Shown here: in pieces, positions 25,327-32,280 of the stretch
Numbering within the stretch: position 1 is the first letter of the stretch
How the letters are laid out: the number at the start of each line of letters is the position of its first letter
Origin: an uncultured Oscillospiraceae bacterium
Lineage (GTDB): Bacteria; Bacillota_A; Clostridia; Oscillospirales; Oscillospiraceae
Length of the DNA stretch: 32,280 nt
Assembly (NCBI GenBank): GCA_934589325.1
Contig: CAKTNU010000002.1
Span: 1-32,280 of the forward strand
Reading direction: 5' to 3'
Made by a program: the position numbers and the translations under genes
Notes under the pieces: model-generated
What the model saw: the letters and a program-made list of their open reading frames with translations, nothing else
What the model was told of the DNA's origin: nothing
Databases searched by the model: none

Positions 25327-26934
25327 ATGAAAAAACACAGAAAATTTATTGCGCTGCTCTCGGCGCTGCTGATAGTGCTCGGCTGCTCCGGCTGCGGAGC
25401 GGGCGAGAGCTCTACGGATCCGCAGGATATGGAGTTTGTGTCTACCGGCGGCAAGGACGTTGTGCGGGCGGTACAGGCGGACGACGTGTTTTCCCTCAAC
25501 AGCAGCCGCCGCTACAGCTTCAATCCCCTTATTGCGACAAACCTCTCAAATCAGCTCATTTGCAACCTCGTCTATGAGAACATGGTCGAGCTTGACAATA
25601 ATTTCGAGGTCATACCTAACGTAATAACCGAATGGAAGCATTCGGACGACTCAAAGACGTGGACTCTGACGATAGGCGAAGGGCATGTGTTCCACGACGG
25701 AACGGCTGTTACGGCCAAGGACGTCAGATATTCGCTCGACCGCGCTGTCAACGCGGACAGATATCTCGGCCGCTTTGCCAGCTATCAGGGCGCATACGTC
25801 GCGAGCGATGCGGAGCTTGTCGTTTCACTTGGCATCGGTGACGGGCAGTTCATAAAGCTGCTGAACATCCCGATAATCAAGTCAGGCAGCTATGGCGAGA
25901 AGTACCCGCTTGGCAGCGGCCCATATACATATAATGAGGATCATACCGAGCTGCATGCCTACGAGGGCTATGAGTCCTACAGCACACTGCCCGTAGATGT
26001 GATATATATCAAGGAATATCCCACGCAGGAGGAGATAATCAGCGCCTTTGAGGACGCGTATATCGATGTGACCGTCAACGACCCGTCGAGCTACACCAAC
26101 CTCGGCTTTGCCAGCGCAAATGAGATACGCAGCTTCGCCACGACGAATATGCACTATGTCGCTTTCAACGAGAGCTCTATGCTCGGCCGCTATAATGCGT
26201 TCCGTTATGCGCTCAGCTATGCGTTTGACCGCGCATATCTTGAAGAGCTGCTCGGCGGAGACGCGGCGGCATCGCCGATCCCGATGTACCCTACCTGCTC
26301 GAGCTATCCTCAGGACCTGGCCGATAAGATGGAATACGACCTCGACACGTGCAAGAAGATACTGGAAGGCGCCGGAGTTCAGGACTATGATGAAGACGGA
26401 TATCTCGAGTACATGAGCGGGTCGATACAGGAGATTGAGCTGAATTTCCTGCTGTGCAGCGACAGCAGCGCCAAGGCCGGTATCGCGAACCGCTTTGTTG
26501 AAGACATGGCATCCATCGGCCTTCAGGTCAAGCTCACCGAGCTTCCGTGGGATGATTATGTGACCGCTCTCAAAGAGGGCGAGTTCGACATGTACTACGG
26601 AGAGATCAAGCTCCGCAATAATTTCGATCTTACCGAGCTGCTCGACCCCGACAATGAGTATGACGAGGAGAAGAAGCCCAATGGTATAAACTACACCGGC
26701 ATCTCCGACTCAAACTATGTCAGATACATGAACGAATACCTCGCCGCCGGCGATGTAGAGCGCGATTATAAATACAGGCAGTTCTGCGAATATCTCATCG
26801 AAAGCAGTCCTATAATCACGATCGGCTTTGAAAAGCAGCAGATAATCACGCATCGCGGCTGCGTAAAGGGCGTAGACGCGAATGCGGGCAATCCGCTTTA
26901 TAATTTCCCCAACTGGCAGATAAGTCTTGGCTGA
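25327..26934 (+). CDS. ABC transporter solute-binding lipoprotein (family 5)
   Basis: 535-residue extracellular binding protein of the oligopeptide/nickel type (SBP_bac_5). Signal peptide with KKHRK and a hydrophobic core, lipobox VLGC giving lipidated Cys20. Mature domain includes the family segment NPLIATNLSNQLICNLVYEN, the WTLTIGEGHVFHDGTAVTAKDVRYSL motif region (split here as GEGHVFHDGTAVTAKD) and the later ALSYAFDRAYL. It begins nine bases after pgeF in the same direction. No permease or ATPase gene is nearby, so the partner transporter lies elsewhere. Substrate unknown, peptides most likely. Confidence 0.92.
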   Translation: MKKHRKFIALLSALLIVLGCSGCGAGESSTDPQDMEFVSTGGKDVVRAVQADDVFSLNSSRRYSFNPLIATNLSNQLICNLVYENMVELDNNFEVIPNVITEWKHSDDSKTWTLTIGEGHVFHDGTAVTAKDVRYSLDRAVNADRYLGRFASYQGAYVASDAELVVSLGIGDGQFIKLLNIPIIKSGSYGEKYPLGSGPYTYNEDHTELHAYEGYESYSTLPVDVIYIKEYPTQEEIISAFEDAYIDVTVNDPSSYTNLGFASANEIRSFATTNMHYVAFNESSMLGRYNAFRYALSYAFDRAYLEELLGGDAAASPIPMYPTCSSYPQDLADKMEYDLDTCKKILEGAGVQDYDEDGYLEYMSGSIQEIELNFLLCSDSSAKAGIANRFVEDMASIGLQVKLTELPWDDYVTALKEGEFDMYYGEIKLRNNFDLTELLDPDNEYDEEKKPNGINYTGISDSNYVRYMNEYLAAGDVERDYKYRQFCEYLIESSPIITIGFEKQQIITHRGCVKGVDANAGNPLYNFPNWQISLG

Positions 26935-26974
26935 CAGGCTCCCGCCCAAGCCGCCGGGCGCAGTGCCTACTTAT

Positions 26975-26994
26975 TATAATATGATCAATATAAT
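26975..26994 (+). promoter_or_regulatory. Possible promoter before cdd
   Basis: Two TATAAT boxes (26975-26980 and 26989-26994) stand 14 bases apart in an AT-rich patch, without a convincing -35. They are 25-45 bp upstream of cdd and could start the cdd-LysR-TIR unit. Confidence 0.35.
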
Positions 26995-27018
26995 AACAGC
27001 GGCAGAATGGAGATTTTT

Positions 27019-27399
27019 ATGACTGACAGAGAGCTTATGTCCATTGCAAAAAAGGCGTCGATGAACGCCTACGTGCCGTATTCCCGTTTTCCGGTCGGTG
27101 CCGCGCTCGAGTGTGACGACGGCACGGTGTTCTCCGGCTGCAACGTCGAAAACGCCGCGCTCGGCAGCACGATATGTGCCGAACGCACCGCTTGCTGCAA
27201 GGCCGTCAGCGAGGGACATCGCAGCTTCGTGCGCATCGCGATATATGCCGACAGTGAGAACTGGTGTACTCCCTGCGGCGCCTGCCGTCAGTTCCTTGCC
27301 GAGTTCTCACCCGATATGGAGGTCCTGTGCGCCAAAGCCGGGGACCGCTATGTCAGCTATAAGCTGCGCGAGCTGCTGCCGCACGGCTTCAACTACTGA
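27019..27399 (+). CDS. cdd: Cytidine deaminase
   Basis: 126-residue homotetrameric-type deaminase that turns cytidine or deoxycytidine into the uridine form in pyrimidine salvage. Zinc ligands and catalytic glutamate: Cys53 and Glu55 in TICAERTA, Cys86 and Cys89 in TPCGACRQF. The substrate segment PYSRFPVGAAL (20-30) and NVENAA (42-47) are standard. ATG 27019 is used because GGAG ends six bases before it; ATG 27007 overlaps that site. Its stop overlaps the next start by one base (TGATG), linking it to the LysR-type and TIR genes. Confidence 0.95.
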   Translation: MTDRELMSIAKKASMNAYVPYSRFPVGAALECDDGTVFSGCNVENAALGSTICAERTACCKAVSEGHRSFVRIAIYADSENWCTPCGACRQFLAEFSPDMEVLCAKAGDRYVSYKLRELLPHGFNY

Positions 27400-27701
27400 T
27401 GGAGCTGGAGCAGCTCAGGATCTTTGCGGCCGTGGCCGGGGAAGGGAGCTTCACCGGCGCGGCACGGAAGCTGTATATCAGTCACTCTACGGTCAGCCGC
27501 GCCGTATCCGCACTTGAGGAAGAGCTTGGAGTGCGTCTCGTGGAGCGGGACAATCGCGTTTTCGGGCTGACGAGCGCCGGAGAGGTGCTGCTTGAGGAGG
27601 CCCGTAGGCTGCTGGCACAGGCGGAGACTGCCGCCGAGCGCGTAAAGGCCGCCGCAGAAAAACAGACGGGGGATAAAGATGCAGTATTTCAAGCCATATG
27701 A
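27399..27701 (+). CDS. LysR-type DNA-binding protein reduced to the HTH domain
   Basis: 100-residue protein consisting of the LysR N-terminal winged helix (1-60: ELEQLRIFAAVAGEGSFTGA, SHSTVSRAVSALEEELG, LVERDNRVFGLTSAGEVLL) and the linker helix (about 60-90). The ligand-binding domain of about 200 residues that LysR proteins normally carry is absent; the frame ends inside the next gene, overlapping it by 23 bases. The helix could still dimerise. It may be a stand-alone regulator of its own operon or a remnant. The neat overlap with both neighbours argues for a maintained gene. Confidence 0.8.
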   Translation: MELEQLRIFAAVAGEGSFTGAARKLYISHSTVSRAVSALEEELGVRLVERDNRVFGLTSAGEVLLEEARRLLAQAETAAERVKAAAEKQTGDKDAVFQAI

Positions 27702-29241
27702 AGGCGATGAGCCGTATATTTTCATAAGCTATGCCCATGCCGACTCGGATGCGGTAATGAGCGTTGTCACGAATATGAACGAGCGGGGCTACCGTATCTG
27801 GTACGACGAGGGCATCGAGGTCGGCAGTGAGTGGCCGGAGTGCATAGCGAGCCATCTTGCCGGTGCCCAGCTGGTGCTTGCGTTTATCTCGAACAACTAC
27901 ATGAAGTCCGACAACTGCCGCCGCGAGATGCACTATGCCCTGTCTAAGCGCATCAGGATAATAAACATTTTCCTTGAAAACACGCAGATGACTCCCGGCA
28001 TGGAAATGCAGATAGGCAGCATATTTGCCCTGATGCGGCAGAATATGAGTGACTCGGAATTTTACGGCAAGCTGTATTCCGCTCCGCTGCTGGATGCGGG
28101 GATGTTTGCCGATGCGCCGGCCGGCGAAACTGCAGCCGAAGCGCCGGTTCCGGAGCCGCCGAAAGCCGCCCCCGCCCCCGCGCCGAAGCCCGAAAAGCCG
28201 CACAAATCGAAGGAGCAGCCGCCGGAGACGGAGCGCCGCCGCAAAAAGCGCCTCGTCCGCCGTATCGTCTGGGGATCCATTGCCGTGCTGCTGCTTGCGG
28301 CGGTCATCACCCTCGGCACCATCGGCTACTTCACCGGCCTCATCGAGCGCCTGACTACCAACGTCGTCACCGTCGAGACCCTGCCGCAGAGCACGGCCGC
28401 CAGCTTCGAAAACGAGATATTCGAGCGCATTGCCCGCGACTATACCGGCATCGCGGACGGGGACATCGCCGTCTCCGACCTCGCCGGACTGCACGAGTTG
28501 TACATCATCGGCGGCGAGTATTATTTCGAGGACCCGACCATGTCGCTCCTCCTGCGCTCGAACCTGCCGGAGCAGGGGACGATACGCAGTCTTGACGACC
28601 TGAAATACTTCACCGGCCTTGACACCCTCTGGATCTGCGGCCAACAGCTTTCGTCGCTGGAGTCGCTGCCGACGCTGAACATCGAGCGGCTGAACATCTC
28701 GAACTGCCGCGTTGTGTCGCTTCAGGGGATAAGCAATCTCCCGAAGCTGCGAGAGATAACTACAGACGGATGTCCGCTCGGCGATCTCGGGGATATCAAC
28801 CGCTGCCTCCAGATACGCAGCGCGAGCTTTATCGGCTCCAATCTGTCTGATCTTACGATCATGAAGCCGCTTACAAAGCTGACGGAGTTTACCGTGTCCG
28901 ACTGTACGCTCGACGAGCTGCGGCCAATACTGCGTCACAGCGGCCTGACGAGCCTTGCCTGCTATAACTGTGACCTGCGCGGGAGCTTTTTTAAGAGCTT
29001 TGACCGTGAGCGGGGCATTGTCAGTCTGCTGCTCGACGGCTGCAAGCTCGACTCGGCAAATAATCTGAACGAGTTCAAGGGACTGACGGAGATATACATA
29101 CTCGACAGCGGGGAGAATCTCGACTGGTCGGAGCTTGCGGATATAGACACGCTGAACCGCGTGTATGTGAGCGGATCGACCGAGAACGCCGTGAGAAGCG
29201 CCCTGACCGGCACCGACGTTTCGATAGAGGTTTTAATCTGA
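27679..29241 (+). CDS. TIR - transmembrane - leucine-rich-repeat protein
   Basis: 520 residues. A TIR domain (about 11-140) begins PYIFISYAHADSD, with the strand-loop GYRIWYDEGIEVGSEW, the helix ECIASHL and SNNYMKSDNCRREM; an acidic residue among Glu46-Glu54 is a candidate NADase glutamate. A Pro/Ala-rich linker (142-185) and a basic RRRKKRLVRR lead into one membrane helix (196-217). Residues 265-510 form about ten leucine-rich repeats of 21-24 residues: the conserved Cys/Asn position falls near 322, 343, 365, 388, 409, 431, 455, 477 and 500. The positive-inside rule puts TIR inside and the repeats outside. GGGGGA precedes ATG 27679. Function unknown; an envelope sensor with an NAD-linked output is one hypothesis. 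Confidence 0.88.
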   Translation: MQYFKPYEGDEPYIFISYAHADSDAVMSVVTNMNERGYRIWYDEGIEVGSEWPECIASHLAGAQLVLAFISNNYMKSDNCRREMHYALSKRIRIINIFLENTQMTPGMEMQIGSIFALMRQNMSDSEFYGKLYSAPLLDAGMFADAPAGETAAEAPVPEPPKAAPAPAPKPEKPHKSKEQPPETERRRKKRLVRRIVWGSIAVLLLAAVITLGTIGYFTGLIERLTTNVVTVETLPQSTAASFENEIFERIARDYTGIADGDIAVSDLAGLHELYIIGGEYYFEDPTMSLLLRSNLPEQGTIRSLDDLKYFTGLDTLWICGQQLSSLESLPTLNIERLNISNCRVVSLQGISNLPKLREITTDGCPLGDLGDINRCLQIRSASFIGSNLSDLTIMKPLTKLTEFTVSDCTLDELRPILRHSGLTSLACYNCDLRGSFFKSFDRERGIVSLLLDGCKLDSANNLNEFKGLTEIYILDSGENLDWSELADIDTLNRVYVSGSTENAVRSALTGTDVSIEVLI

Positions 29242-29245
29242 ACAT

Positions 29246-29283
29246 AAGCCGTATCGCGGGGCGTTTTCCCCCGATACGGCTTT
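29246..29283 (+). terminator. Terminator of the TIR-LRR unit
   Basis: Stem of 11 bp plus GGGG/CCCC with one mismatch (29246-29261 with 29268-29282, loop about GCGTTT), followed by TTT and an AT-rich stretch. Confidence 0.8.
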
Positions 29284-29348
29284 AAAATATTTCGTTCATC
29301 TGCACAAAAAATACAGCAAAAATTTTTGCAGAAATACTGAATTTTTTC

Positions 29349-29377
29349 TTGACATACGGGCGATATATTGGTATATT
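29349..29377 (+). promoter_or_regulatory. Promoter of the S10 ribosomal protein operon
   Basis: Perfect TTGACA (29349-29354), 17-base spacer, TATATT (29372-29377), inside an AT-rich area with A/T tracts upstream that could act as UP element. Start expected near 29385. Confidence 0.85.
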
Positions 29378-29384
29378 ATTAAAG

Positions 29385-29683
29385 CGCGTGTGCGAGAGCA
29401 CGGGCGTATTATGCGATGAAGCGGGAGATTGCTCAGAAACTGAGGTAACTTCCGTGGAGTATGTCCGGTGCCGGGTGAATGTCCGGCGCGTAATCGGGCG
29501 GCTGGAACCTGATCCTTACACGCGTATATCGCTTGTACGGGGTTCGACCGGCTCAAAAGCCGGTTTGTTTTTCGGACAAGGTCTGATACGCACGGTTGTG
29601 TGTATAGAAAAGGTTTCATCCGTACGCATAGTTTCCGGCGGAGCCAATGCCGCCGCACAAAACGTACGAAAAGGAGAAAAAAC
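29385..29683 (+). promoter_or_regulatory. Structured leader of the S10 operon
   Basis: About 300 nt of untranslated leader before rpsJ. CGCGTGT (29385-29391) can pair with ACACGCG (29518-29524), closing a domain that contains CTCAG/CTGAG (29432-29444) and GCCGG/CCGGC (29470-29487) hairpins. An intrinsic-terminator-like hairpin follows at 29547. This layout suggests feedback control by attenuation, as is common for ribosomal operons. It was not recognised as a known S10 or L4 leader class; the link to a ribosomal protein is inference. Confidence 0.55.
29547..29572 (+). terminator. Attenuator-like terminator inside the S10 leader
   Basis: Seven-bp GC stem (29547-29553 with 29558-29564, loop CAAA) followed by TTTGTTTTT. 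It stands about 110 bases before the rpsJ start, downstream of the promoter, so full readthrough must be controlled or the hairpin must be leaky. Confidence 0.65.
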
Positions 29684-30001
29684 ATGGCAGCAACCAACAA
29701 GAACATGATCCGTATCCGCCTCAAGGCGTACGATCATCAGCTCATCGACAAGGCAGCCGAGACCATCGTTGAGGCAGCCAAGCGCACTGACGCAAAGGTC
29801 TCCGGCCCCATCCCCCTGCCCACCAAGACCGAGATCGTCACCATCCTCCGCGCAGTCCACAAGTACAAGGACAGCCGCGAGCAGTTTGAGCGCCGCACCC
29901 ACAAGCGCCTTATCGACATCATGAGCCCGACCCAGAAGACCGTAGAGGCACTGATGAGCGTTGAAGTCCCCGCGGGCGTCGAGATCGAGATCAAGCTCTG
30001 A
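29684..30001 (+). CDS. rpsJ: 30S ribosomal protein S10
   Basis: 105-residue S10, component of the 30S head and also the NusE partner in antitermination. Family segments: [37 protein letters not shown], and [23 protein letters not shown] 29684 has AAGGAG seven bases upstream; the 28 in-frame upstream codons belong to the leader. First gene of the S10 operon. Confidence 0.98.
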   Translation: MAATNKNMIRIRLKAYDHQLIDKAAETIVEAAKRTDAKVSGPIPLPTKTEIVTILRAVHKYKDSREQFERRTHKRLIDIMSPTQKTVEALMSVEVPAGVEIEIKL

Positions 30002-30010
30002 GCAAACCCT

Positions 30011-30127
30011 TTAACCCACCCACAAAACCCACACAAGTAAATGACCCATAGTCCGCAGCTTGCGTATGCGGACGGGTTAAGTCGTCAGCCTCCGGACGGG
30101 ATCAGCTCCCGGACCATGCGAGACGAC
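30011..30127 (+). promoter_or_regulatory. Folded spacer between rpsJ and rplC
   Basis: The 150-bp gap is long for this operon and can fold: TTAACCC (30011-30017) with GGGTTAA (30074-30080) around a 7-bp hairpin GTCCGCA/TGCGGAC (30051-30057 with 30067-30073), and then GTCGTC (30081-30086) with GACGAC (30122-30127) around CCGG-rich pairs. No T run is seen, so it is not a terminator. It could be a processing site or a target for translational control of rplC. Confidence 0.5.
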
Positions 30128-30151
30128 CAATAACCAATAGGAGGAAATACA

Positions 30152-30880
30152 ATGAAGAAAGCCATCATCGGCAAGAAGGTCGGCATGACGCAGATCTTCG
30201 ATGAGACTGGCAAGGTCATTCCTGTGACCGTCATCGAGGCAGGCCCCTGCGTGGTCGTTGCCAAGATGAGCAAGGACAAGGAAGGCTATGAGGCAGTCCA
30301 GTTCGGTTACGAAGAAGTAGCCGAGAAGAAGCTCAGCCAGCCCGAGCAGGGTCACCTGAAGAAGGCGGGCGTAGGCATGGTCAAGCACCTCAAGGAGTTC
30401 CGCCTTGAGGACAGCAGCAAGCTCGAAGTCGGCGACATCGTCAAGGCTGACGTCTTCGCAGAAGGCGACAAGGTCGACGTCACCGGTATCAGCAAAGGTA
30501 AGGGCTACGCCGGCGTTATCAAGCGCTTCGGCCAGGGCCGTACTCCCACCAGTCACGGCGGCGGCCCCGTTCACCGCCATGCAGGTTCCATGGGCTCCAG
30601 CACTGATCCTTCCCGCATTTTCCCGGGCAAGAAGCAGGCCGGCCACATGGGCGTGGATCAGGTCACCGTCCAGAACCTCGACATCGTCAAGGTCGACGCT
30701 GAGCTGAACATGATCGCTATCCGCGGCGCCGTTCCCGGCCCCAAGGGCAGCATCGTTTATATCAAGAACACTGTCAAGACCCAGCCCGTCAAGAAGGGCG
30801 AGGCCGCTGGCATCAGCCTCAACCCGCAGAAGGCTTCCGCTCGTGTCAACCCGCAGAAGGCTTCCGCCCGCAACAAGTAA
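30152..30880 (+). CDS. rplC: 50S ribosomal protein L3
   Basis: 242-residue L3, an early 23S rRNA-binding protein near the peptidyl transferase centre. It starts [20 protein letters not shown] and carries the signature [15 protein letters not shown], then [11 protein letters not shown]. It is about 30 residues longer than the usual 210, because of a Lys/Ala-rich C-terminal tail with a tandem nine-residue repeat (NPQKASAR twice). GGAGG lies nine or so bases before ATG 30152. Confidence 0.98.
   Translation: MKKAIIGKKVGMTQIFDETGKVIPVTVIEAGPCVVVAKMSKDKEGYEAVQFGYEEVAEKKLSQPEQGHLKKAGVGMVKHLKEFRLEDSSKLEVGDIVKADVFAEGDKVDVTGISKGKGYAGVIKRFGQGRTPTSHGGGPVHRHAGSMGSSTDPSRIFPGKKQAGHMGVDQVTVQNLDIVKVDAELNMIAIRGAVPGPKGSIVYIKNTVKTQPVKKGEAAGISLNPQKASARVNPQKASARNK
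30819..30867 (+). repeat. Tandem 27-bp duplication at the end of rplC
   Basis: A 22-base segment (30819-30840) recurs at 30846-30867, offset by 27 bases, so it adds nine residues (NPQKASARV) without changing frame. Near-identity at DNA level, including codon choice, suggests a recent slippage duplication. Confidence 0.85.
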
Positions 30881-30899
30881 AGAAAGGAGAGCAGCATAA

Positions 30900-31523
30900 A
30901 TGCCTAAAGCTAACGTTTTCAATATGGCAGGCGAGAAGATCGGTGAGATCGAGCTCTCCGAGGCCATTTTCGGCATCGAGCCGAACAAGAGCGTCCTGCA
31001 TGATTCCGTTAAGAATCATCTGGCAAACTGCCGTCAGGGCACTCAGAGCGCGCTCACTAAGGGCGAGGTTTCCTACTCCACCAGAAAGCCCTGGCGTCAG
31101 AAGGGCACCGGCCGTGCCCGCGCCGGCTACACCGGTTCTCCCGTGTGGACCCATGGCGGCGTAGCGTTTGCTCCCAAGCCCCGCGATTACAGCTACACCC
31201 TCAACAAGAAGGTCAAGCGTCTGGCTCTCAAGTCCGCTCTGTCCGCAAAGGCGGCGGAGAACGAGATCGTCGTCGTCGACGGCCTGAAGGTCGAGGAGAT
31301 CAAGACCTCTGTTTTCAACTCCTTCCTTAAGAAGATCGGCGTTGAGAAGAAGGCTCTTGTCGTTACCGAGAGCGTGGATGAGAAGGTCGTCAAGTCCGCC
31401 CGCAACATTGCCGGCGTCGAGACCACCATCGCAAGCATCCTCAGCCCCTACATGATTCTCACCAACGGCGTTATGGTAGTTGACAAGGCTGCCCTCGCCA
31501 AGATCGAGGAGGTGTACGCCTGA
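30900..31523 (+). CDS. rplD: 50S ribosomal protein L4
   Basis: 207-residue L4, which lines the peptide exit tunnel. Family segments: KPWRQKGTGRARAGYTGSPV with the following GGVAFAPKPRDYSY, which form the extended tunnel loop, and a C-terminal globular part (about 110-207). AAAGGAG precedes ATG 30900. In gamma-proteobacteria L4 represses its own operon; whether this holds here is unknown. Its stop overlaps the rplW start by one base. Confidence 0.98.
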   Translation: MPKANVFNMAGEKIGEIELSEAIFGIEPNKSVLHDSVKNHLANCRQGTQSALTKGEVSYSTRKPWRQKGTGRARAGYTGSPVWTHGGVAFAPKPRDYSYTLNKKVKRLALKSALSAKAAENEIVVVDGLKVEEIKTSVFNSFLKKIGVEKKALVVTESVDEKVVKSARNIAGVETTIASILSPYMILTNGVMVVDKAALAKIEEVYA

Positions 31524-31819
31524 TGAAGACCGCATACGATATCGTTATCCGTCCCATCATCACCGAGCAGTCCATGGAGGATCTGGACATCAAGAAGTAC
31601 GCATTTGAAGTTGCAAAGGACGCAAACAAGATCGAGATAGCAAAGGCTGTCGAGGAGATCTTCGGCGTCACCGTCGTCAAGGTCACCACCCTGAACGTCA
31701 GAGGCAAGGCAAAGCGTACCGGCGCTTACCCCATGGGTAAGACCGCCTCGTGGAAAAAGGCTGTCGTTAAGCTCAGTGCAGATTCCAAGAACATTGAGCT
31801 GTTCGAAGGCATGGTTTAA
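31523..31819 (+). CDS. rplW: 50S ribosomal protein L23
   Basis: 98-residue L23, sited at the tunnel exit where trigger factor and SRP dock. Starts MKTAYDIVIRPIITEQSMED and contains the loop VTTLNVRGKAKRTGAYPMGK. It overlaps rplD by one base (TGATG). Confidence 0.97.
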   Translation: MKTAYDIVIRPIITEQSMEDLDIKKYAFEVAKDANKIEIAKAVEEIFGVTVVKVTTLNVRGKAKRTGAYPMGKTASWKKAVVKLSADSKNIELFEGMV

Positions 31820-31832
31820 GGAGGAATAGAGA

Positions 31833-32280
31833 ATGTCTATCAAAACTTACAGACCTACTACTCCTGCCAGACGTCAGATGACCGTTTCCGGTTTTGACGG
31901 TGTTGCAAAGCACGTCAAGCCCGAGAAGGCTCTCGTCGAGGTTCTCAAGAAGAACTCCGGCCGCAACAGCTACGGCCGCATCACCGTCCGTCATCAGGGC
32001 GGCGGCAACCGTCAGAAGTACCGCGTTATCGACTTCAAGCGTGATAAGACCGAGATGAGCGCAAAGGTGCTCCGTCTCGAGTACGACCCCAACCGCAGTG
32101 CGTTCATTGCACTGTGCGAGTATGAAGACGGCGAGCGCCGTTACATCCTCGCTCCCGTTGGCCTGAGCGTCGGCGACACCATCGTCTCCTCCGCTGCGGC
32201 TGACATCAAGCCGGGCAATGCACTGCCCATGGCTAACATCCCTGTCGGTACTGTTATCCACAACATCGAGCTGTACCCCG
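31833..32280 (+). CDS. rplB: 50S ribosomal protein L2, partial
   Basis: First 149 residues of L2, cut by the window end; the full protein is about 275. It starts [20 protein letters not shown] and shows [20 protein letters not shown] and [11 protein letters not shown], typical of the N-terminal OB-like domain. AAGGAGG (31818-31824) is eight bases before ATG 31833 and overlaps the rplW stop. Confidence 0.97.
   Translation, partial: MSIKTYRPTTPARRQMTVSGFDGVAKHVKPEKALVEVLKKNSGRNSYGRITVRHQGGGNRQKYRVIDFKRDKTEMSAKVLRLEYDPNRSAFIALCEYEDGERRYILAPVGLSVGDTIVSSAAADIKPGNALPMANIPVGTVIHNIELYP

Overview
The window looks like chromosome of a low- to mid-GC-skewed, GC-rich Clostridia, most likely order Oscillospirales (Oscillospiraceae-like). 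Supporting signs are a short archaeal-type prolyl-tRNA synthetase, strong Shine-Dalgarno sites, sigma-A promoters of TTGACA/TATAAT type, a glutamate racemase of the ACGTVS subtype, a MobP3-like relaxase, and the order rpsJ-rplC-rplD-rplW-rplB. Species cannot be named from the sequence alone.

Region 1 (1-3745) is the right end of an integrated mobilizable element. It holds a candidate oriT, a ribbon-helix-helix accessory protein, a relaxase broken by a one-base frameshift, an excisionase-like protein and a tyrosine integrase. It abuts the 3' end of an initiator tRNA-Met gene, whose T-stem carries two adjacent U-U mismatches on the side facing the element; this suggests a chimeric tRNA made by integration.

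Region 2 (3746-21742) is ordinary chromosome in short, often convergent units: two tandem CNNM/CBS (CorC-like) membrane proteins; an M16C metallopeptidase behind a folded leader; murI - DUF1934 - argS; a small hypothetical gene with greA; feoA-feoB; a HAAS-domain membrane protein that appears to start at AUU, with a small membrane partner; proS; two small ORFs; and a DUF1846 protein. Bidirectional hairpin terminators separate most units.

Region 3 (21743-29241) runs rightwards: secA, pgeF, a family 5 solute-binding lipoprotein, then an overlapping unit of cytidine deaminase, a LysR-type protein reduced to its HTH domain, and a 520-residue protein with an N-terminal TIR domain, a Pro/Ala linker, one membrane helix and a C-terminal leucine-rich-repeat domain. 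This has the topology of a Toll-like receptor in reversed domain order and is the most intriguing system in the window.

Region 4 (29242-32280) is the start of the S10 ribosomal protein operon, with a strong promoter, a leader of about 300 nt containing an apparent attenuator, and a folded spacer between rpsJ and rplC. No published ribosomal leader was recognised in either place. rplB is cut by the window end.
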